From contig NZ_SJOM01000007.1 of the NCBI RefSeq assembly GCF_004762045.1, positions 5,853,565 through 5,917,564 on the forward strand: 64,000 nucleotides of DNA, read 5' to 3'. The notes beneath the pieces were generated by a model. The model did no database searches and was not told the DNA's origin. It saw nothing but the letters and a program-made list of their open reading frames with translations. This DNA is from Mycobacterium sp. DL99 (GTDB lineage Bacteria > Actinomycetota > Actinomycetes > Mycobacteriales > Mycobacteriaceae). This document shows positions 9,045 to 18,397 of the stretch, one piece after another (positions within the stretch are counted from its first letter, which is position 1; each line of letters begins with the position of its first letter). The position numbers and the translations under genes were made by a program.

Positions 9045-9160
9045 GGGGAGATCCGCCCCAGTACGTGCGAGGTGGCGACTGCGGTGTGTATCTGGCTTTC
9101 ACAGTGGCGGGACCGCGCCGGATTCTCACCGGCTTCCACGATCCGCAGTCGCCCTATCGC
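9045..9160 (-). promoter_or_regulatory. Cobalamin (AdoCbl) riboswitch controlling the ABC transporter operon
   Basis: On the minus strand the B12-box consensus is clear: AAGCCGGTGAGAATCCGG followed by GGTCCCGCCACTGT (about 9098-9140). An 11-bp perfect helix (9143-9153 with 9074-9084) closes the core. Downstream, TCTCC can pair with the GGAGA that overlaps the ribosome-binding region, so control is probably translational. Its 5' edge is only about 14 nt from the rpsR2 stop codon, which leaves no room for a separate intergenic promoter. Confidence 0.9.
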
Positions 9161-9173
9161 CTCGAATGGTAGG

Positions 9174-9437
9174 TCAAGCCGGGCCGACCACCGGCAGCAG
9201 CGCCATCTCCCTGGCGTTCTTGATCGCCGTGGCGACCTGACGCTGCTGCTGCGGGGTGAGCCCGGTGATGCGCCGGGACCGGATCTTGCCCCGCTCACTG
9301 ATGAAGGTGCGCAGCAGGTGGATGTCCTTGTAGTCGACCTCGGTCACCCCGAGGGCGTCCAGCTGATTGCGCCTCGGCTTCTTGAGTTCGGTGGCCGGCG
9401 GGCGCCTCTTGGTGTTCTTCCGGGAGTTCGACGCCAT
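9174..9437 (-). CDS. rpsR2: Alternative 30S ribosomal protein S18 (zinc-independent paralog)
   Basis: 87 aa, S18 family ([19 protein letters not shown], then [22 protein letters not shown]). It contains no cysteine, so it is the C-minus paralog that replaces zinc-binding S18 during zinc depletion. ATG 9437 overlaps the rpsN2 stop by one base (TGATG). It is the last gene of the alternative ribosomal operon, and the cobalamin riboswitch follows immediately on the same strand. Confidence 0.93.
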   Translation of the reverse strand: MASNSRKNTKRRPPATELKKPRRNQLDALGVTEVDYKDIHLLRTFISERGKIRSRRITGLTPQQQRQVATAIKNAREMALLPVVGPA

Positions 9438-9742
9438 CACCAGCTCGACTTCCGCACGCCCGGCAGTTCACCGCGGTGTGCCAGTTCGCGCACCCGGACC
9501 CGCGACAGCCCGAACTTGCGCAGATGACCGCGGGGGCGGCCGTCGACCGCGTCTCGATTGCGCAGCCGCACCGGGCTCGAATCCCGGGGCAGCCGTTGTA
9601 ATGCCGAGACGGCCGCGGCCTTCTGTTCACGCGTGCCGGCCGGATTGCTGATGATCGCCTTGAGCTCGGCCCGCCGTTCGGCGTAGCGCTCCACAAGTTC
9701 CCGGCGCTGCTCGTTCTTGACGATCTTGGATCGCTTGGCCAT
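9437..9742 (-). CDS. rpsN2: Alternative 30S ribosomal protein S14 (zinc-independent, long form)
   Basis: 101 aa, long-form S14 ([17 protein letters not shown] at the N-terminus, [20 protein letters not shown] and [17 protein letters not shown] at the C-terminus). There are no cysteines, whereas the short zinc form carries a CxxC-x12-CxxC finger. It overlaps rpmG2 and rpsR2 by one base each, consistent with reinitiation along one transcript. Confidence 0.93.
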   Translation of the reverse strand: MAKRSKIVKNEQRRELVERYAERRAELKAIISNPAGTREQKAAAVSALQRLPRDSSPVRLRNRDAVDGRPRGHLRKFGLSRVRVRELAHRGELPGVRKSSW

Positions 9743-9906
9743 CAGCGCTCCTCGCGGAAGTCGACGTGGCGGCGGACGACCGGGTCGTACTTTCGCAGCA
9801 CGATCCGGTCCGGGTCGTTGCGGCGATTCTTGCGGGTGACGTAGGTGTACCCGGTCCCCGCGGTCGATTTCAGCTTCACGATCGGCCGGATATCGGTGCT
9901 GGCCAT
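9742..9906 (-). CDS. rpmG2: Alternative 50S ribosomal protein L33 (zinc-independent)
   Basis: 54 aa: [19 protein letters not shown], then [20 protein letters not shown] and a [16 protein letters not shown] tail, which is L33. No cysteine is present, so it lacks the zinc ribbon of the C-plus form. ATG 9906 overlaps the rpmB2 stop by one base, and its own stop overlaps the rpsN2 start by one base. It is short enough to be missed by length-filtered gene callers. Confidence 0.92.
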   Translation of the reverse strand: MASTDIRPIVKLKSTAGTGYTYVTRKNRRNDPDRIVLRKYDPVVRRHVDFREER

Positions 9907-10142
9907 CAGATCTTCTCCCCTGCGCTACGCAGGCGGGCCACAACGGCCTCGATGCCGTCGCGGTCGATCACCCTGATTCCCTTGGCGCTGACCCGAAGCC
10001 GGATCCGGCGCCCTTCGCCTGGCAGGTAGTAGGTCTTGGTCTGGATGTTGGGGTTCCAGCGGCGGCGACTGCGCTTGTGCGAGTGCGACACCGTGTTGCC
10101 GAACCCGGGCGAGCGCCCGGTGACTTGGCAGTGGGCAGACAT
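9906..10142 (-). CDS. rpmB2: Alternative 50S ribosomal protein L28 (zinc-independent)
   Basis: 78 aa, L28 family ([36 protein letters not shown]). It has a single Cys at position 5 and none of the paired CxxC motifs of zinc-binding L28. First gene of the four-gene alternative ribosomal operon; GAAGGAG lies 4 nt upstream of the ATG. Transcription should be released when Zur leaves the box at 10176. Confidence 0.93.
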   Translation of the reverse strand: MSAHCQVTGRSPGFGNTVSHSHKRSRRRWNPNIQTKTYYLPGEGRRIRLRVSAKGIRVIDRDGIEAVVARLRSAGEKI

Positions 10143-10175
10143 CGGTCTCCTTCGGATGGGGTAGCCTCACGATAA

Positions 10176-10190
10176 TGATAATCATTTTCA
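10176..10190. promoter_or_regulatory. Zur-like operator between rpmB2 and the degenerate CobW gene
   Basis: TGATAA-N3-TTTTCA, with an overlapping perfect AATGAT-A-ATCATT palindrome at 10175-10187. It lies 33 nt from the rpmB2 ATG and 24 nt from the rightward GTG. Mycobacterial alternative ribosomal operons are known Zur targets, and this box has the same form as the one at 394. Confidence 0.8.
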
Positions 10191-10214
10191 ACAACAACTC
10201 CATCGGGAGGTGCA

Positions 10215-11393
10215 GTGCGAACCCCTGTGGTGCTGATCGCCGGTCAAGGTGACAGCGACGGCGTAGCAGAAGAACTGGGCCGCAGGCCGGGAACCGTGCT
10301 GGTGCGCCACACCTTTGACGGCCAGGTGGTCCTGCGGACGGTGTCCGACAGCAGCGGGACATCCGAACTCGCCCTCGAGCTCGCCCACGGTTGCGTGTCC
10401 TGCACGGTCCGCGACGATCTGCTCATCCTGTTGCGGCGTCTGCACCGACGCGGCGACGTGGACCGCATCGTCGTGCAGTTGATGCCCTGGCTGGAAGCCG
10501 AGCCCGTGTGCTGGGCGATCAACACCATCCGGGTCCATGTCGGGCCCGGATACATCGACGGGCCCGCCTCCCGCGACGTCACCATCGACGCGGTGATCGC
10601 GTGCCTCGACGCGACGGTCTGGCTGCAACAGTCCGTCGGCGACGAGGAACTGCCCGACGGGCGCACTGTCGCCCAGGTGGTCGTCGGGCAGGCCGAGTTC
10701 GCCGACATGCTGGTGCTCAACGAGGCCGAGGCCACCACGCTGGCGGTCCTGCGCCGGCTCGCTCCCCGCGCCCGCATCACCGTCGGCCCCGACCGGGTGG
10801 AGCTCGGCCTGGCGCATCTGGAACCGAACAGCCGGCGCGGGCGCACCGCGACACCGCACGATCCACTCCTGGCCGGTGAACCGCCGCTGGAGCCCGATGA
10901 CGAGGTCATCATCGTCGAATTCGCCGCGCGCCGACCGTTTCACCCGCTACGCCTGCACACCGCCGTCGACCTGCTGCTCTACGGCGTGGTGCGCACCAGG
11001 GGGCGCGCCTGGCTGGCCAACCGGCCGACCGACGTCATGTGGATTGAATCCGCAGGCGGCGGAATGCATTTCAGCAACGCCGGAAAATGGCTGGCGGCAA
11101 TGGATTCCACCGAGAGGGCCTACACCGACCCGGAACGCCTGGCGATCGCCGCGATCGACTGGCATCACCAGTTCGGTGATCGCCACATCTCGCTGACGGT
11201 ACTGGTCTGCGGCGCCCGGCCGGGCGAGGTCATCGACGCGCTGCGCGGCGCGCTGCTCACCGACGACGAGCTGGCGCGGCCCGACGAGTGGGCCCACTAT
11301 CCCGACCCGTTCGGGGATTGGCACGAAGAACCGTGCCAGCCCGCGGTCGAAGAACCCGCAACATCCGCCCACACAGAAGGGGAATACCAGTGA
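10215..11393 (+). CDS. Degenerate CobW-family protein of the alternative ribosomal operon (Rv0106-like)
   Basis: 392 aa, CobW-like along its length (C-terminal [33 protein letters not shown]). The Walker A position reads AGQGDSDG (9-16) instead of GxxGxGKT, and the CxCC motif is reduced to CVSC (60-63). GTP hydrolysis is therefore unlikely. M. tuberculosis Rv0106 has the same changes, so this is an old, kept form rather than decay. The GTG start has a strong GGGAGGTGCA RBS. Its stop overlaps the rpmE2 start. The function is unknown, perhaps linked to zinc-free ribosomes. Confidence 0.85.
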   Translation: MRTPVVLIAGQGDSDGVAEELGRRPGTVLVRHTFDGQVVLRTVSDSSGTSELALELAHGCVSCTVRDDLLILLRRLHRRGDVDRIVVQLMPWLEAEPVCWAINTIRVHVGPGYIDGPASRDVTIDAVIACLDATVWLQQSVGDEELPDGRTVAQVVVGQAEFADMLVLNEAEATTLAVLRRLAPRARITVGPDRVELGLAHLEPNSRRGRTATPHDPLLAGEPPLEPDDEVIIVEFAARRPFHPLRLHTAVDLLLYGVVRTRGRAWLANRPTDVMWIESAGGGMHFSNAGKWLAAMDSTERAYTDPERLAIAAIDWHHQFGDRHISLTVLVCGARPGEVIDALRGALLTDDELARPDEWAHYPDPFGDWHEEPCQPAVEEPATSAHTEGEYQ

Positions 11394-11644
11394 AACCCGA
11401 AATCCACCCCGACTATCACCCCGTGGTGTTCCAGGACGCCGCGACCGGCAGCCAGTTCCTGACCCGGTCGACGGCAACCAGTGAGCGCACCATCGAGTGG
11501 GCAGGCCCGCACGGGGTCCAGACCTACCCGCTGATCGTCGTCGACGTCACCAGCGACTCGCATCCGTTCTGGACCGGCACCGCACGGCACCTCGACTCGG
11601 CCGGGCAGGTGGAGAAGTTCCGCCGTCGCTACGGACAGGTCTAG
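11390..11644 (+). CDS. rpmE2: Alternative 50S ribosomal protein L31 (type B, zinc-independent)
   Basis: 84 aa. [16 protein letters not shown] and [20 protein letters not shown] are type-B L31 signatures. No cysteine is present. The GTG start overlaps the stop of the CobW-like gene (GTGA), with AAGGGGAATACCA as leader. Together with the leftward operon this gives five alternative ribosomal proteins driven from one Zur-like box. Confidence 0.92.
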   Translation: MKPEIHPDYHPVVFQDAATGSQFLTRSTATSERTIEWAGPHGVQTYPLIVVDVTSDSHPFWTGTARHLDSAGQVEKFRRRYGQV

Positions 11645-11647
11645 CCC

Positions 11648-11653
11648 TAGGGT
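11648..11653 (+). promoter_or_regulatory. -10 box of the MBL-fold gene (leaderless)
   Basis: TAGGGT ends 6 nt before the ATG at 11660, just after the rpmE2 stop, so the MBL gene probably has its own promoter. Confidence 0.5.
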
Positions 11654-11659
11654 GGGGCC

Positions 11660-12583
11660 ATGCGGCTCAAGCCCGGCAGACCCGACCTGGCCTCCTATGC
11701 GCGGTTCTTCGACGCACCGTCGGTCACACCGCAATCCCCGGTCAGTGTCACCTGGGCCGGGGTCAGCACGCTCCTGGTCGACGACGGCACCTCGGCCGTG
11801 CTCACCGACGGATTCTTCTCCCGGCCCGCACTGCCGAGCATCGTCTTCGGCAAGCTGACGCCGTCACTGCCCCGCATCGACGGCAGCCTGGCCCGCCTCG
11901 GCGTCGACAAGCTCGAAGCCGTGCTGCCGGTCCACACCCACTTCGACCACGTCATGGACTCGGCCGTCGTGGCCGAGCGCACCGGCGCCCGACTGGTGGG
12001 CGGCACCTCGACCGCCCAGGTCGGCGCCGGGGGCGGACTGGCGCCCGATCGGATCGTCACGGTCACCCCGGGCGAAGCCGTCGCTCTGGGCGCGTACGAC
12101 GTGACGCTGTTCGAATCCGAGCACTGCCCACCGGACCGCTTCCCCGGTGTCATCACCGCGCCCGTCGTTCCGCCGGTGAAGACATCGGCGTACAAGTGCG
12201 GCGAGGCCTGGTCGACCCTGGTCCGCCACCGGCCCAGCGACCGCAGCCTGCTGATCGTCGGCAGCGCCGGTGCGGTGCCAGGCGCACTGGACGGGCAGCA
12301 CGCCGAGGTGGTCTACCTGGGGATCGGCCAACTCGGCCTGCAACCCAGGCACTACCTGATCGACTACTGGACCCACACCGTCCGCACGGTCGGCGCGCGG
12401 CGCGTGGTGCTGATCCACTGGGACGACTTCTTCCGGCCACTGCACAAGCCCTTGCGCGCACTGCCGTACGCCGGTGATGACCTGGACGTCTCGATGCGCG
12501 TGCTGACCGGACTGGCCGAGCAGGACGGTGTCAGCCTGCACCTGCCGACGCTGTGGGAGCGCTCCGATCCCTGGGTCAATTGA
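11660..12583 (+). CDS. MBL-fold metallohydrolase (Rv3577-like)
   Basis: 307 aa metallo-beta-lactamase fold. The metal-binding motif HTHFDHVMD is near residue 94, with later SEHC and LIHWDDFF segments that could supply further ligands. There is no signal peptide. It is the positional and sequence counterpart of M. tuberculosis Rv3577, whose substrate is unknown. The last 8 nt overlap the convergent phosphodiesterase gene. Confidence 0.8.
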   Translation: MRLKPGRPDLASYARFFDAPSVTPQSPVSVTWAGVSTLLVDDGTSAVLTDGFFSRPALPSIVFGKLTPSLPRIDGSLARLGVDKLEAVLPVHTHFDHVMDSAVVAERTGARLVGGTSTAQVGAGGGLAPDRIVTVTPGEAVALGAYDVTLFESEHCPPDRFPGVITAPVVPPVKTSAYKCGEAWSTLVRHRPSDRSLLIVGSAGAVPGALDGQHAEVVYLGIGQLGLQPRHYLIDYWTHTVRTVGARRVVLIHWDDFFRPLHKPLRALPYAGDDLDVSMRVLTGLAEQDGVSLHLPTLWERSDPWVN

Positions 12584-13553
12584 GCCGCTGAAACGACGGC
12601 GGCAGCGGCAGACCCAGCTCCGCCAGCACGCCACGTAGCCGCGTCGGGTAGTCGGTGATGAGGCCGTCGACGCCGTCCGCGATCAACGCCCGCATGGCGG
12701 CCGGATCGTTGACGGTCCACGGAGTCACCTTGAGGCCCAGCGCGTGTGCCCGCTCCACGAATCCGCGGTCCACCAGCTGATGCTGGGGCGAGAGGACCGT
12801 GGCGCCCACCGATATCGCGCCGGCGATCGGATCGCCGTCCACTGCCGGATTGACCCCACCGAGCCACGGAGAGTCGGGCACCCAGGTCGTGTCATCCCAC
12901 AGCGCCACCCTCGGCAGCGACGGCTCGGCCCGCTGCACCAATGGCAGTGTGCGCCAGTCGAAGCTCTGGATGTCCACCTTGTCGACCTTGCCCGCCACGC
13001 GCACGGCATCGAGGATGACGTCGACGAACTCCTGCGGCGTGGCCGAGGTTTCAGGCTTGTCCGCCTCGATCTTCGTCTCGATGTTGAAACGCACGTCAGC
13101 GTTGTAGGCATCGGTCAGCGCGAATACCTCGGGCAGCACGGCAATCTTGTTGCCGCGCACCACCTCAGCGTCGGGAAAGCCGCTCAGCAACTTGCCGCAG
13201 TCGAGCGTGCGGATCTGCTCGAGCGTGAGATCGTGCACCAGTTTCCCCACGTACGGGTACATCGGGTCGCCCGGGAACGCCGGGGCTGTGTCGGCACATT
13301 TGGTCTCGTCGATCCGGGGGTCGTGCCACACCAGGGGTTGCTTGTCTTTGGTGAGCACGATGTCGAGCTCGAGCGTGCTCACCCCGAGCTCCAACGACTT
13401 CGCGAAGGCCCGCAGCGACTCCTCGGTCGTCTCGCCACGTCCGCCACGGTGTGACTGCAGGTCGAACCCGGTGGGCGCCGCGACGGCCGGCGGGACAGAC
13501 TGGAACGCGGCAGCCAGAGCGAACAACAGGACCATCGGAGCAGCCGGACGCAT
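12576..13553 (-). CDS. Secreted glycerophosphodiester phosphodiesterase
   Basis: 325 aa. A signal peptide ends at PAVAA, then a GDPD TIM barrel begins with SHRGGRGETTEES (catalytic His and Arg) and continues with ELDIVLTKD and WHDPRID (metal ligands and second His). It should hydrolyse glycerophosphodiesters to glycerol-3-phosphate outside the membrane. I chose ATG 13553; a GTG at 13559 is equally close. Confidence 0.85.
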   Translation of the reverse strand: MRPAAPMVLLFALAAAFQSVPPAVAAPTGFDLQSHRGGRGETTEESLRAFAKSLELGVSTLELDIVLTKDKQPLVWHDPRIDETKCADTAPAFPGDPMYPYVGKLVHDLTLEQIRTLDCGKLLSGFPDAEVVRGNKIAVLPEVFALTDAYNADVRFNIETKIEADKPETSATPQEFVDVILDAVRVAGKVDKVDIQSFDWRTLPLVQRAEPSLPRVALWDDTTWVPDSPWLGGVNPAVDGDPIAGAISVGATVLSPQHQLVDRGFVERAHALGLKVTPWTVNDPAAMRALIADGVDGLITDYPTRLRGVLAELGLPLPPSFQRLN

Positions 13554-13623
13554 GGTCACCAACGCTAGCGAGTCACCCGGGTACGGTCAGGTCCGCTAGG
13601 CCCGATACGCGAATCGTCATCGA

Positions 13624-14889
13624 ATGTTCGACTGGCCGAAAGGACCCACGCCATTGATTCTGGCCCTGGTGCTGCTGGCCGTCGTGCTGGTGTTCGCGCT
13701 GGCGCGGCCCGAGGGCTGGCCCGAGGCCGTCGTGGCGATCCCGGCCGCCGGGCTGCTGATCGCGCTCGGCGTGATCTCGCCGGACGATGCCCTGGCCGAG
13801 GTGAACCGCCTGCTGCCCGTGGTCGGATTCCTGGCCGCCGTACTGGTGCTGGCCCACCTGTGTGACGACGAGGGCCTGTTCCACGCCGCGGGCACACTGA
13901 TGGCCCGGGCGAGCAGGGGTGATTCCCGGCGGCTGCTGACCCGGGTGTTCCTGATCGGGGCGACGACGACCGCCGTGCTGAGCCTGGACGCGACCGTGGT
14001 GCTGTTGACGCCGGTGGTGCTGTCCACCGCCCGCACACTCGCCATACCGCCGCGGCCGCATGCCTACGCCAGCGCACATCTGGCCAACTCCGCGTCGCTG
14101 CTGTTTCCGGTGTCGAACCTGACCAACCTGTTGGCCTTCACCGTGGCGGGGCTGTCCTTCACTCAGTTCAGTGCCGTCATGGCGCTGCCCTGGCTGGCCG
14201 CCATCGGCGCCGAATTCGTCTTACTGCGTTGGCTTTTCCGCCGTGAGCTGAGCCGCCCGGCGGCCGAGGTGGCTCCCCCGCCGCCCGAGGTTCCGGTGTT
14301 CGTGCTCGTGGTGCTGGGGTTGACGCTGGCGGGTTTCGTCGTCACCTCGGTCGTCGATGTGTCGCCGGCCTGGGCGGCACTGGCGGGCGCGGTGGTGCTG
14401 GGGGTGCGCAGTCTGGCCCAGCGCCGCAGCACGGTCGGCGGGATCGTGCGCGCCGTCAACGTGCCGTTCCTGGTGTTCGTGCTGTGCCTCGGTGTGGTGG
14501 TGAATGCGGTGGTGCACAACGGTCTCGGCGACGCCATGCGTGAGGTGCTTCCGGTCGGTGACTCACTGCCTGCGCTGCTGGGCCTGGCGGCTGTGGCCGC
14601 AGTGCTGGCCAATGTGGTCAACAACCTGCCCGCGGTGCTGGTGCTGCTGCCGTTGGTGGCCGGCGCCGGACCGGGCGCGGTGCTGGCCGTATTGATCGGG
14701 GTCAACGTAGGCCCCAACCTCACCTACGTCGGATCACTGTCAAATCTGCTGTGGCGCAATGTTGTTCACCGCGAAGGCCTGCCGGCGAAGTTCACCGAGT
14801 TCAGCCGAATCGGCCTGGCCACCGTGCCGTTGACCCTGGCGGCCTCGGTACTCGGATTATGGCTGAGCCTGCGACTCTTCAATGGCTAG
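13624..14889 (+). CDS. arsB2: ArsB/CitM-family transporter (ArsB2-like)
   Basis: 421 aa, about eleven membrane segments of the ion-transporter (ArsB/SLC13) superfamily. Internally repeated halves carry [18 protein letters not shown] and [12 protein letters not shown]...[17 protein letters not shown], matching ArsB signatures. It corresponds to Rv3578 (arsB2). No arsR or arsC is nearby, so arsenite as substrate is not assured. Start: ATG 13624 without an RBS, or TTG 13654 with AAAGGA upstream. Confidence 0.8.
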   Translation: MFDWPKGPTPLILALVLLAVVLVFALARPEGWPEAVVAIPAAGLLIALGVISPDDALAEVNRLLPVVGFLAAVLVLAHLCDDEGLFHAAGTLMARASRGDSRRLLTRVFLIGATTTAVLSLDATVVLLTPVVLSTARTLAIPPRPHAYASAHLANSASLLFPVSNLTNLLAFTVAGLSFTQFSAVMALPWLAAIGAEFVLLRWLFRRELSRPAAEVAPPPPEVPVFVLVVLGLTLAGFVVTSVVDVSPAWAALAGAVVLGVRSLAQRRSTVGGIVRAVNVPFLVFVLCLGVVVNAVVHNGLGDAMREVLPVGDSLPALLGLAAVAAVLANVVNNLPAVLVLLPLVAGAGPGAVLAVLIGVNVGPNLTYVGSLSNLLWRNVVHREGLPAKFTEFSRIGLATVPLTLAASVLGLWLSLRLFNG

Positions 14890-14897
14890 GAAGCAGC

Positions 14898-15518
14898 TCA
14901 CCACTCTTTGAGCACCCGCAGCTTGTTCGCCTTGTTCATCGCTTCGCGCCGCAGGCGCTTCAGCTCCGGGTAGAAGGCGTTGCCCTTGTTGGACTCCTGG
15001 CCGTTGAGCGGCAGATCGAACGTGGCGATCAGCTTTTCCTCCAGGAACCACGGCTCGGGGTGCACCATCCAGGACACCAGGGCGTTCTCGGCCATCCACT
15101 GCGTCAGAACGGCCTCTCCACCGGCAAAAGTCCGCCTGTCGCCCGAGCCGATCCGGCGCAACTTGAAGCCGAGCTCATCGGCAAGCAGTATGCCGAGCGT
15201 CTTGCGCAGCGTCGAGCCGTCAGCGTCCGCATTGGCGGCCCCGTAGTGGTACTTCACCCGCTTGCGCAGATTCTGGGTGCTCGGTGGCTTCCCGCCGACC
15301 GGCGGGCGGGTCGGACTTATCCCCACGTAGAGCAGTGTCAGGCCATCCCGCTGCCGGCATCCCGAAGCGTCAATGCCCGCGGGCACCGTGCGAAACCACC
15401 AACCGTTGGCTCCGGGCAGCTCGGGAACCGGGCAGGGTTCGCTGAACACCTCCTCCCGGGTGAACGGCCGGGCGGCGAGAAAGTCCGCGGGATTGCTGGC
15501 GCTTCGCCCTTTCGACAT
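14898..15518 (-). CDS. GIY-YIG nuclease-fold protein
   Basis: 206 aa. LLYVGISP is a GIY-YIG core variant, followed by LRKRVKYHYG (conserved Arg and His) and later an LEEKLIATFDLPLN helix with the expected Glu. Stand-alone actinobacterial members have no assigned function. It starts 4 nt after the rlmB stop, so it is probably the last gene of the cysS-rlmB operon. Its 3' end faces the convergent arsB2-like gene. Confidence 0.7.
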   Translation of the reverse strand: MSKGRSASNPADFLAARPFTREEVFSEPCPVPELPGANGWWFRTVPAGIDASGCRQRDGLTLLYVGISPTRPPVGGKPPSTQNLRKRVKYHYGAANADADGSTLRKTLGILLADELGFKLRRIGSGDRRTFAGGEAVLTQWMAENALVSWMVHPEPWFLEEKLIATFDLPLNGQESNKGNAFYPELKRLRREAMNKANKLRVLKEW

Positions 15519-15522
15519 GCGC

Positions 15523-16464
15523 CTAGACCCGGCGCTGACGGGCGATCTCGGCCAGCACCACACCGGCAGCCACGGAGGCGTTCAGCGACTCCGTCGGCCC
15601 CGCCATCGGGATCGACACCACCGCATCGCAGTTCTCGCGCACGAGCCGGGAAAGACCCTTGCCCTCCGAGCCGACCACCACGATCATCGGGCCGGTGCCC
15701 TCAAGCTCGTCGAGTGTGGTGTCACCACCGGCATCCAGGCCGACCACCTGAAGACCCGCGTCGGCATAGCTCTTCAGCGTGCGAGTCAGATTCGTCGCCC
15801 GCGCCACCGGCGTACGGGCCGCGGCGCCGGCACTGGTGCGCCACGCCACCGCGGTCACCGAGGCCGAACGCCGTTGCGGGATCACCACACCGTGCCCGCC
15901 GAACGCGGCCACCGAACGCACGATGGCACCCAGGTTGCGCGGATCGGAGATGTTGTCCAGAGCCACCAACAGTGCGGGCTCCCCGGACTCCCGGGCCGAC
16001 TTCAGCAGATCGTCGGGATGGGCGTAGTTGTACGGCGGCACCTGCAGGGCCAGGCCCTGGTGCAACGCGTTGGAGCTCATCCGGTCCAGATCGTGGCGCT
16101 GCACCTCAAGGATCGAGATACCGCGGTCGGCCGCAATCTGGACGGATTCGGTGAGGCGCTCATCGGCCTCGGTACCCAGCGCCACGTACAGCGCAGTGGC
16201 CGGAACCTTGGCCCGCAGGCATTCCACCACCGGGTTGCGGCCCAGCACCAACTCGGTGTCGTCGGTCTTCTTGTGTCGCCCCTGCGCCTGACGCGCCGCC
16301 TTCGCGGCCTTCTTGCCGGCCGGATGGTGCGGGCGCTGATCTGCACGGGGTGTGGCCCCGCGACCCTCGAGCCCTCGGCGACGCACGCCGCCGGACCCTA
16401 CGGTCGGCCCCTTCTTGGTCCCCGGCTTGCGCACTGCGCCGCGCCGTTGCGAATTCCCGGCCAT
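15523..16464 (-). CDS. rlmB: 23S rRNA (guanosine-2'-O)-methyltransferase RlmB, SpoU family
   Basis: 313 aa. The N-terminus is a basic low-complexity extension of about 75 residues. Then comes the RNA-binding domain ([18 protein letters not shown]) and a SpoU knotted domain with [30 protein letters not shown] and [14 protein letters not shown]. It methylates G2251 of 23S rRNA in E. coli. The ATG directly abuts the cysS stop codon. Corresponds to Rv3579c. Confidence 0.9.
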   Translation of the reverse strand: MAGNSQRRGAVRKPGTKKGPTVGSGGVRRRGLEGRGATPRADQRPHHPAGKKAAKAARQAQGRHKKTDDTELVLGRNPVVECLRAKVPATALYVALGTEADERLTESVQIAADRGISILEVQRHDLDRMSSNALHQGLALQVPPYNYAHPDDLLKSARESGEPALLVALDNISDPRNLGAIVRSVAAFGGHGVVIPQRRSASVTAVAWRTSAGAAARTPVARATNLTRTLKSYADAGLQVVGLDAGGDTTLDELEGTGPMIVVVGSEGKGLSRLVRENCDAVVSIPMAGPTESLNASVAAGVVLAEIARQRRV

Positions 16465-17901
16465 CTACGCTCCGTTCCCGTCCACCAGGGCCCACTGTGG
16501 ACCGTCGGCGGTGTCGGTGACCTCGATACCGGCCGCCTTGAGCCGATCGCGGATGGCGTCGGCCGCCGCCCAGTCACGATTGGTCCGGGCCTCGGCCCGG
16601 CCGGCCAGTGCCCATTGCACCAGTTCATCCACGGCAGCCAGCGCGGCCGAAGTCTCGTCGCGGGATTCCCAGCGCTCGTCGAGCGGATCGCAGCCCAGGA
16701 TGCCCATCATCGCCCGGATCGAGGTGGCCTGCGCCATCGCGCCTTCGTGATCGCCGGCGTCCAGCGCGCGGTTGCCCACCGCCCGGGCGGCATGCACCTC
16801 GGACAGTGCGATCGGCACCGCGAGGTCGTCATTCAGGGCGGCCGCGAACTTCGGCGTCCAGTCACCCACGGCGACGGCGCCGACCCGGTTACGCACCCGG
16901 TGCAGGAAATCCTCGATGCCGCTGTAGGCCTTGACCGCGTCCTGCAGCGCATTCTCGGAGAATTCCAGCATGGACCGATAATGCGCGCTGCCCAGGTAGT
17001 AGCGCAGCTCGGCAGCCCGAACCCGTTGCAGCACAGCAGGAATCGAGAGCACATTGCCCAACGACTTGCTCATCTTCTCGCCGCCCATGGTGACCCAGCC
17101 GTTGTGCAGCCAGTACCGGGCGAAGCCATCGCCCGCGGCCTGCGCCTGGGCGATCTCGTTCTCGTGGTGCGGGAAGACCAGGTCCATACCGCCGGCATGG
17201 ATGTCGAACTCCGCGCCCAGATAGGCCTCGCACATCGCCACGCACTCGGTGTGCCAGCCGGGACGTCCCCGGCCCCAGGGCGTCGGCCACGACGGCTCGC
17301 CCGGCTTGGCGCCCTTCCACAACGTGAAATCGCGCTGATCGCGCTTGCCCGTCGCCGCGCCCTCACCCTGGTGCACATCGTCGATCCGGTGGCCGGACAG
17401 CGCGCCGTAATCGGGCAGGCTCAGCACGTCGAAGTAGACGTCCCCGCCGGCGGCGTACGCGTGTCCTCGAGCGATCAACCGGTCGATGAGCTCGACCATC
17501 TGGGTGATGTGTCCGGTGGCCCGCGGCTCAGCCGACGGCGGAAGCACGCCCAGCGCGTCGTACGCGGCGCTGAACGCCCGCTCGTAGGTCGCGGCCCACT
17601 CCCACCACGGCCGGCCCGCATCGGCCGCCTTGTTGAGGATCTTGTCGTCGATATCGGTGACGTTGCGGATGAACGCAACGTCATATCCATTGGCGGTCAG
17701 CCAGCGGCGCAACACGTCGAACGCGACTCCGCTACGGACATGACCGATATGCGGCAAGCCCTGGACGGTAGCACCGCACAGGTAGATCGAAGCGTGCCCC
17801 GGCCGCAGCGGTACGAAATCTCGTACGGCACCCGCCATGGTGTCGTACAGCCGCAAATCGGAGGCAAACCCCGACGCGACGGCTTGAGCGCGATCGGTCA
17901 C
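16465..17901 (-). CDS. cysS: Cysteinyl-tRNA synthetase
   Basis: 478 aa class I synthetase. The HIGH motif is within [13 protein letters not shown] (about residues 42-54), KMSKS is in [11 protein letters not shown], and zinc ligands come from the N-terminal Cys and the later WHTECVAM and FPHHENE segments. Length fits CysRS. It is the cytosolic enzyme, not MshC of mycothiol synthesis, because the tRNA-binding C-terminal domain is present. Followed directly by rlmB, as in other mycobacteria. Confidence 0.95.
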   Translation of the reverse strand: MTDRAQAVASGFASDLRLYDTMAGAVRDFVPLRPGHASIYLCGATVQGLPHIGHVRSGVAFDVLRRWLTANGYDVAFIRNVTDIDDKILNKAADAGRPWWEWAATYERAFSAAYDALGVLPPSAEPRATGHITQMVELIDRLIARGHAYAAGGDVYFDVLSLPDYGALSGHRIDDVHQGEGAATGKRDQRDFTLWKGAKPGEPSWPTPWGRGRPGWHTECVAMCEAYLGAEFDIHAGGMDLVFPHHENEIAQAQAAGDGFARYWLHNGWVTMGGEKMSKSLGNVLSIPAVLQRVRAAELRYYLGSAHYRSMLEFSENALQDAVKAYSGIEDFLHRVRNRVGAVAVGDWTPKFAAALNDDLAVPIALSEVHAARAVGNRALDAGDHEGAMAQATSIRAMMGILGCDPLDERWESRDETSAALAAVDELVQWALAGRAEARTNRDWAAADAIRDRLKAAGIEVTDTADGPQWALVDGNGA

Positions 17902-17920
17902 GACGTGCCAGCTTACCGGC

Positions 17921-18397
17921 CTATTCGGCAGGAACCACCAAAGCGCTGGCTATCGCGGCCAATCCTTCACCCCGGCCGGTCAGCCCGAGCCCGTCGGTGG
18001 TGGTGGCCGACACCGATACCGGCGCCCCGATCAGCTCCGAGAGAAGCTGCTGGGCCTCCTCCCGGCGTGGCCCGATCTTGGGCCGGTTGCCGACCACCTG
18101 CACCGTGGCATTGCCGATCTCGAAGCCCGCCGCCTGCACCAATCCGCGGACGTGACGCAGCATGTCCGCGCCGGTGACCCCGCGCCATTCCGGCCGGTCG
18201 GTGCCGAAGACGCCGCCCAGGTCGCCGAGTCCGGCCGCACTGAGCAGGGCGTCACACAATGCGTGCGCGGCGACGTCGCCGTCGGAATGGCCGGCGCAGC
18301 CGTCCGCGCCGTCGAAAAGCAGCCCCAACAACCAGCAGGGGCGCCCCGACTCGATCGGATGGACGTCGGTGCCGAGCCCGACCCTGGGAATCCTCAC
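17921..18397 (-). CDS. ispF: 2-C-methyl-D-erythritol 2,4-cyclodiphosphate synthase
   Basis: 158 aa. GLGTDVHPI carries the Asp and His zinc ligands, and [17 protein letters not shown] is the IspF signature with the third ligand. The C-terminus has [16 protein letters not shown]. Fifth step of the MEP isoprenoid pathway. It overlaps the ispD stop by 4 nt, so ispD-ispF are coupled. Confidence 0.95.
   Translation of the reverse strand: MRIPRVGLGTDVHPIESGRPCWLLGLLFDGADGCAGHSDGDVAAHALCDALLSAAGLGDLGGVFGTDRPEWRGVTGADMLRHVRGLVQAAGFEIGNATVQVVGNRPKIGPRREEAQQLLSELIGAPVSVSATTTDGLGLTGRGEGLAAIASALVVPAE

Noticed and set aside
15373-18177. 934-codon plus-strand open frame opposite rlmB and cysS
   Set aside because: Antisense shadow in high-GC DNA; no motif, and both minus-strand genes have full family signatures.
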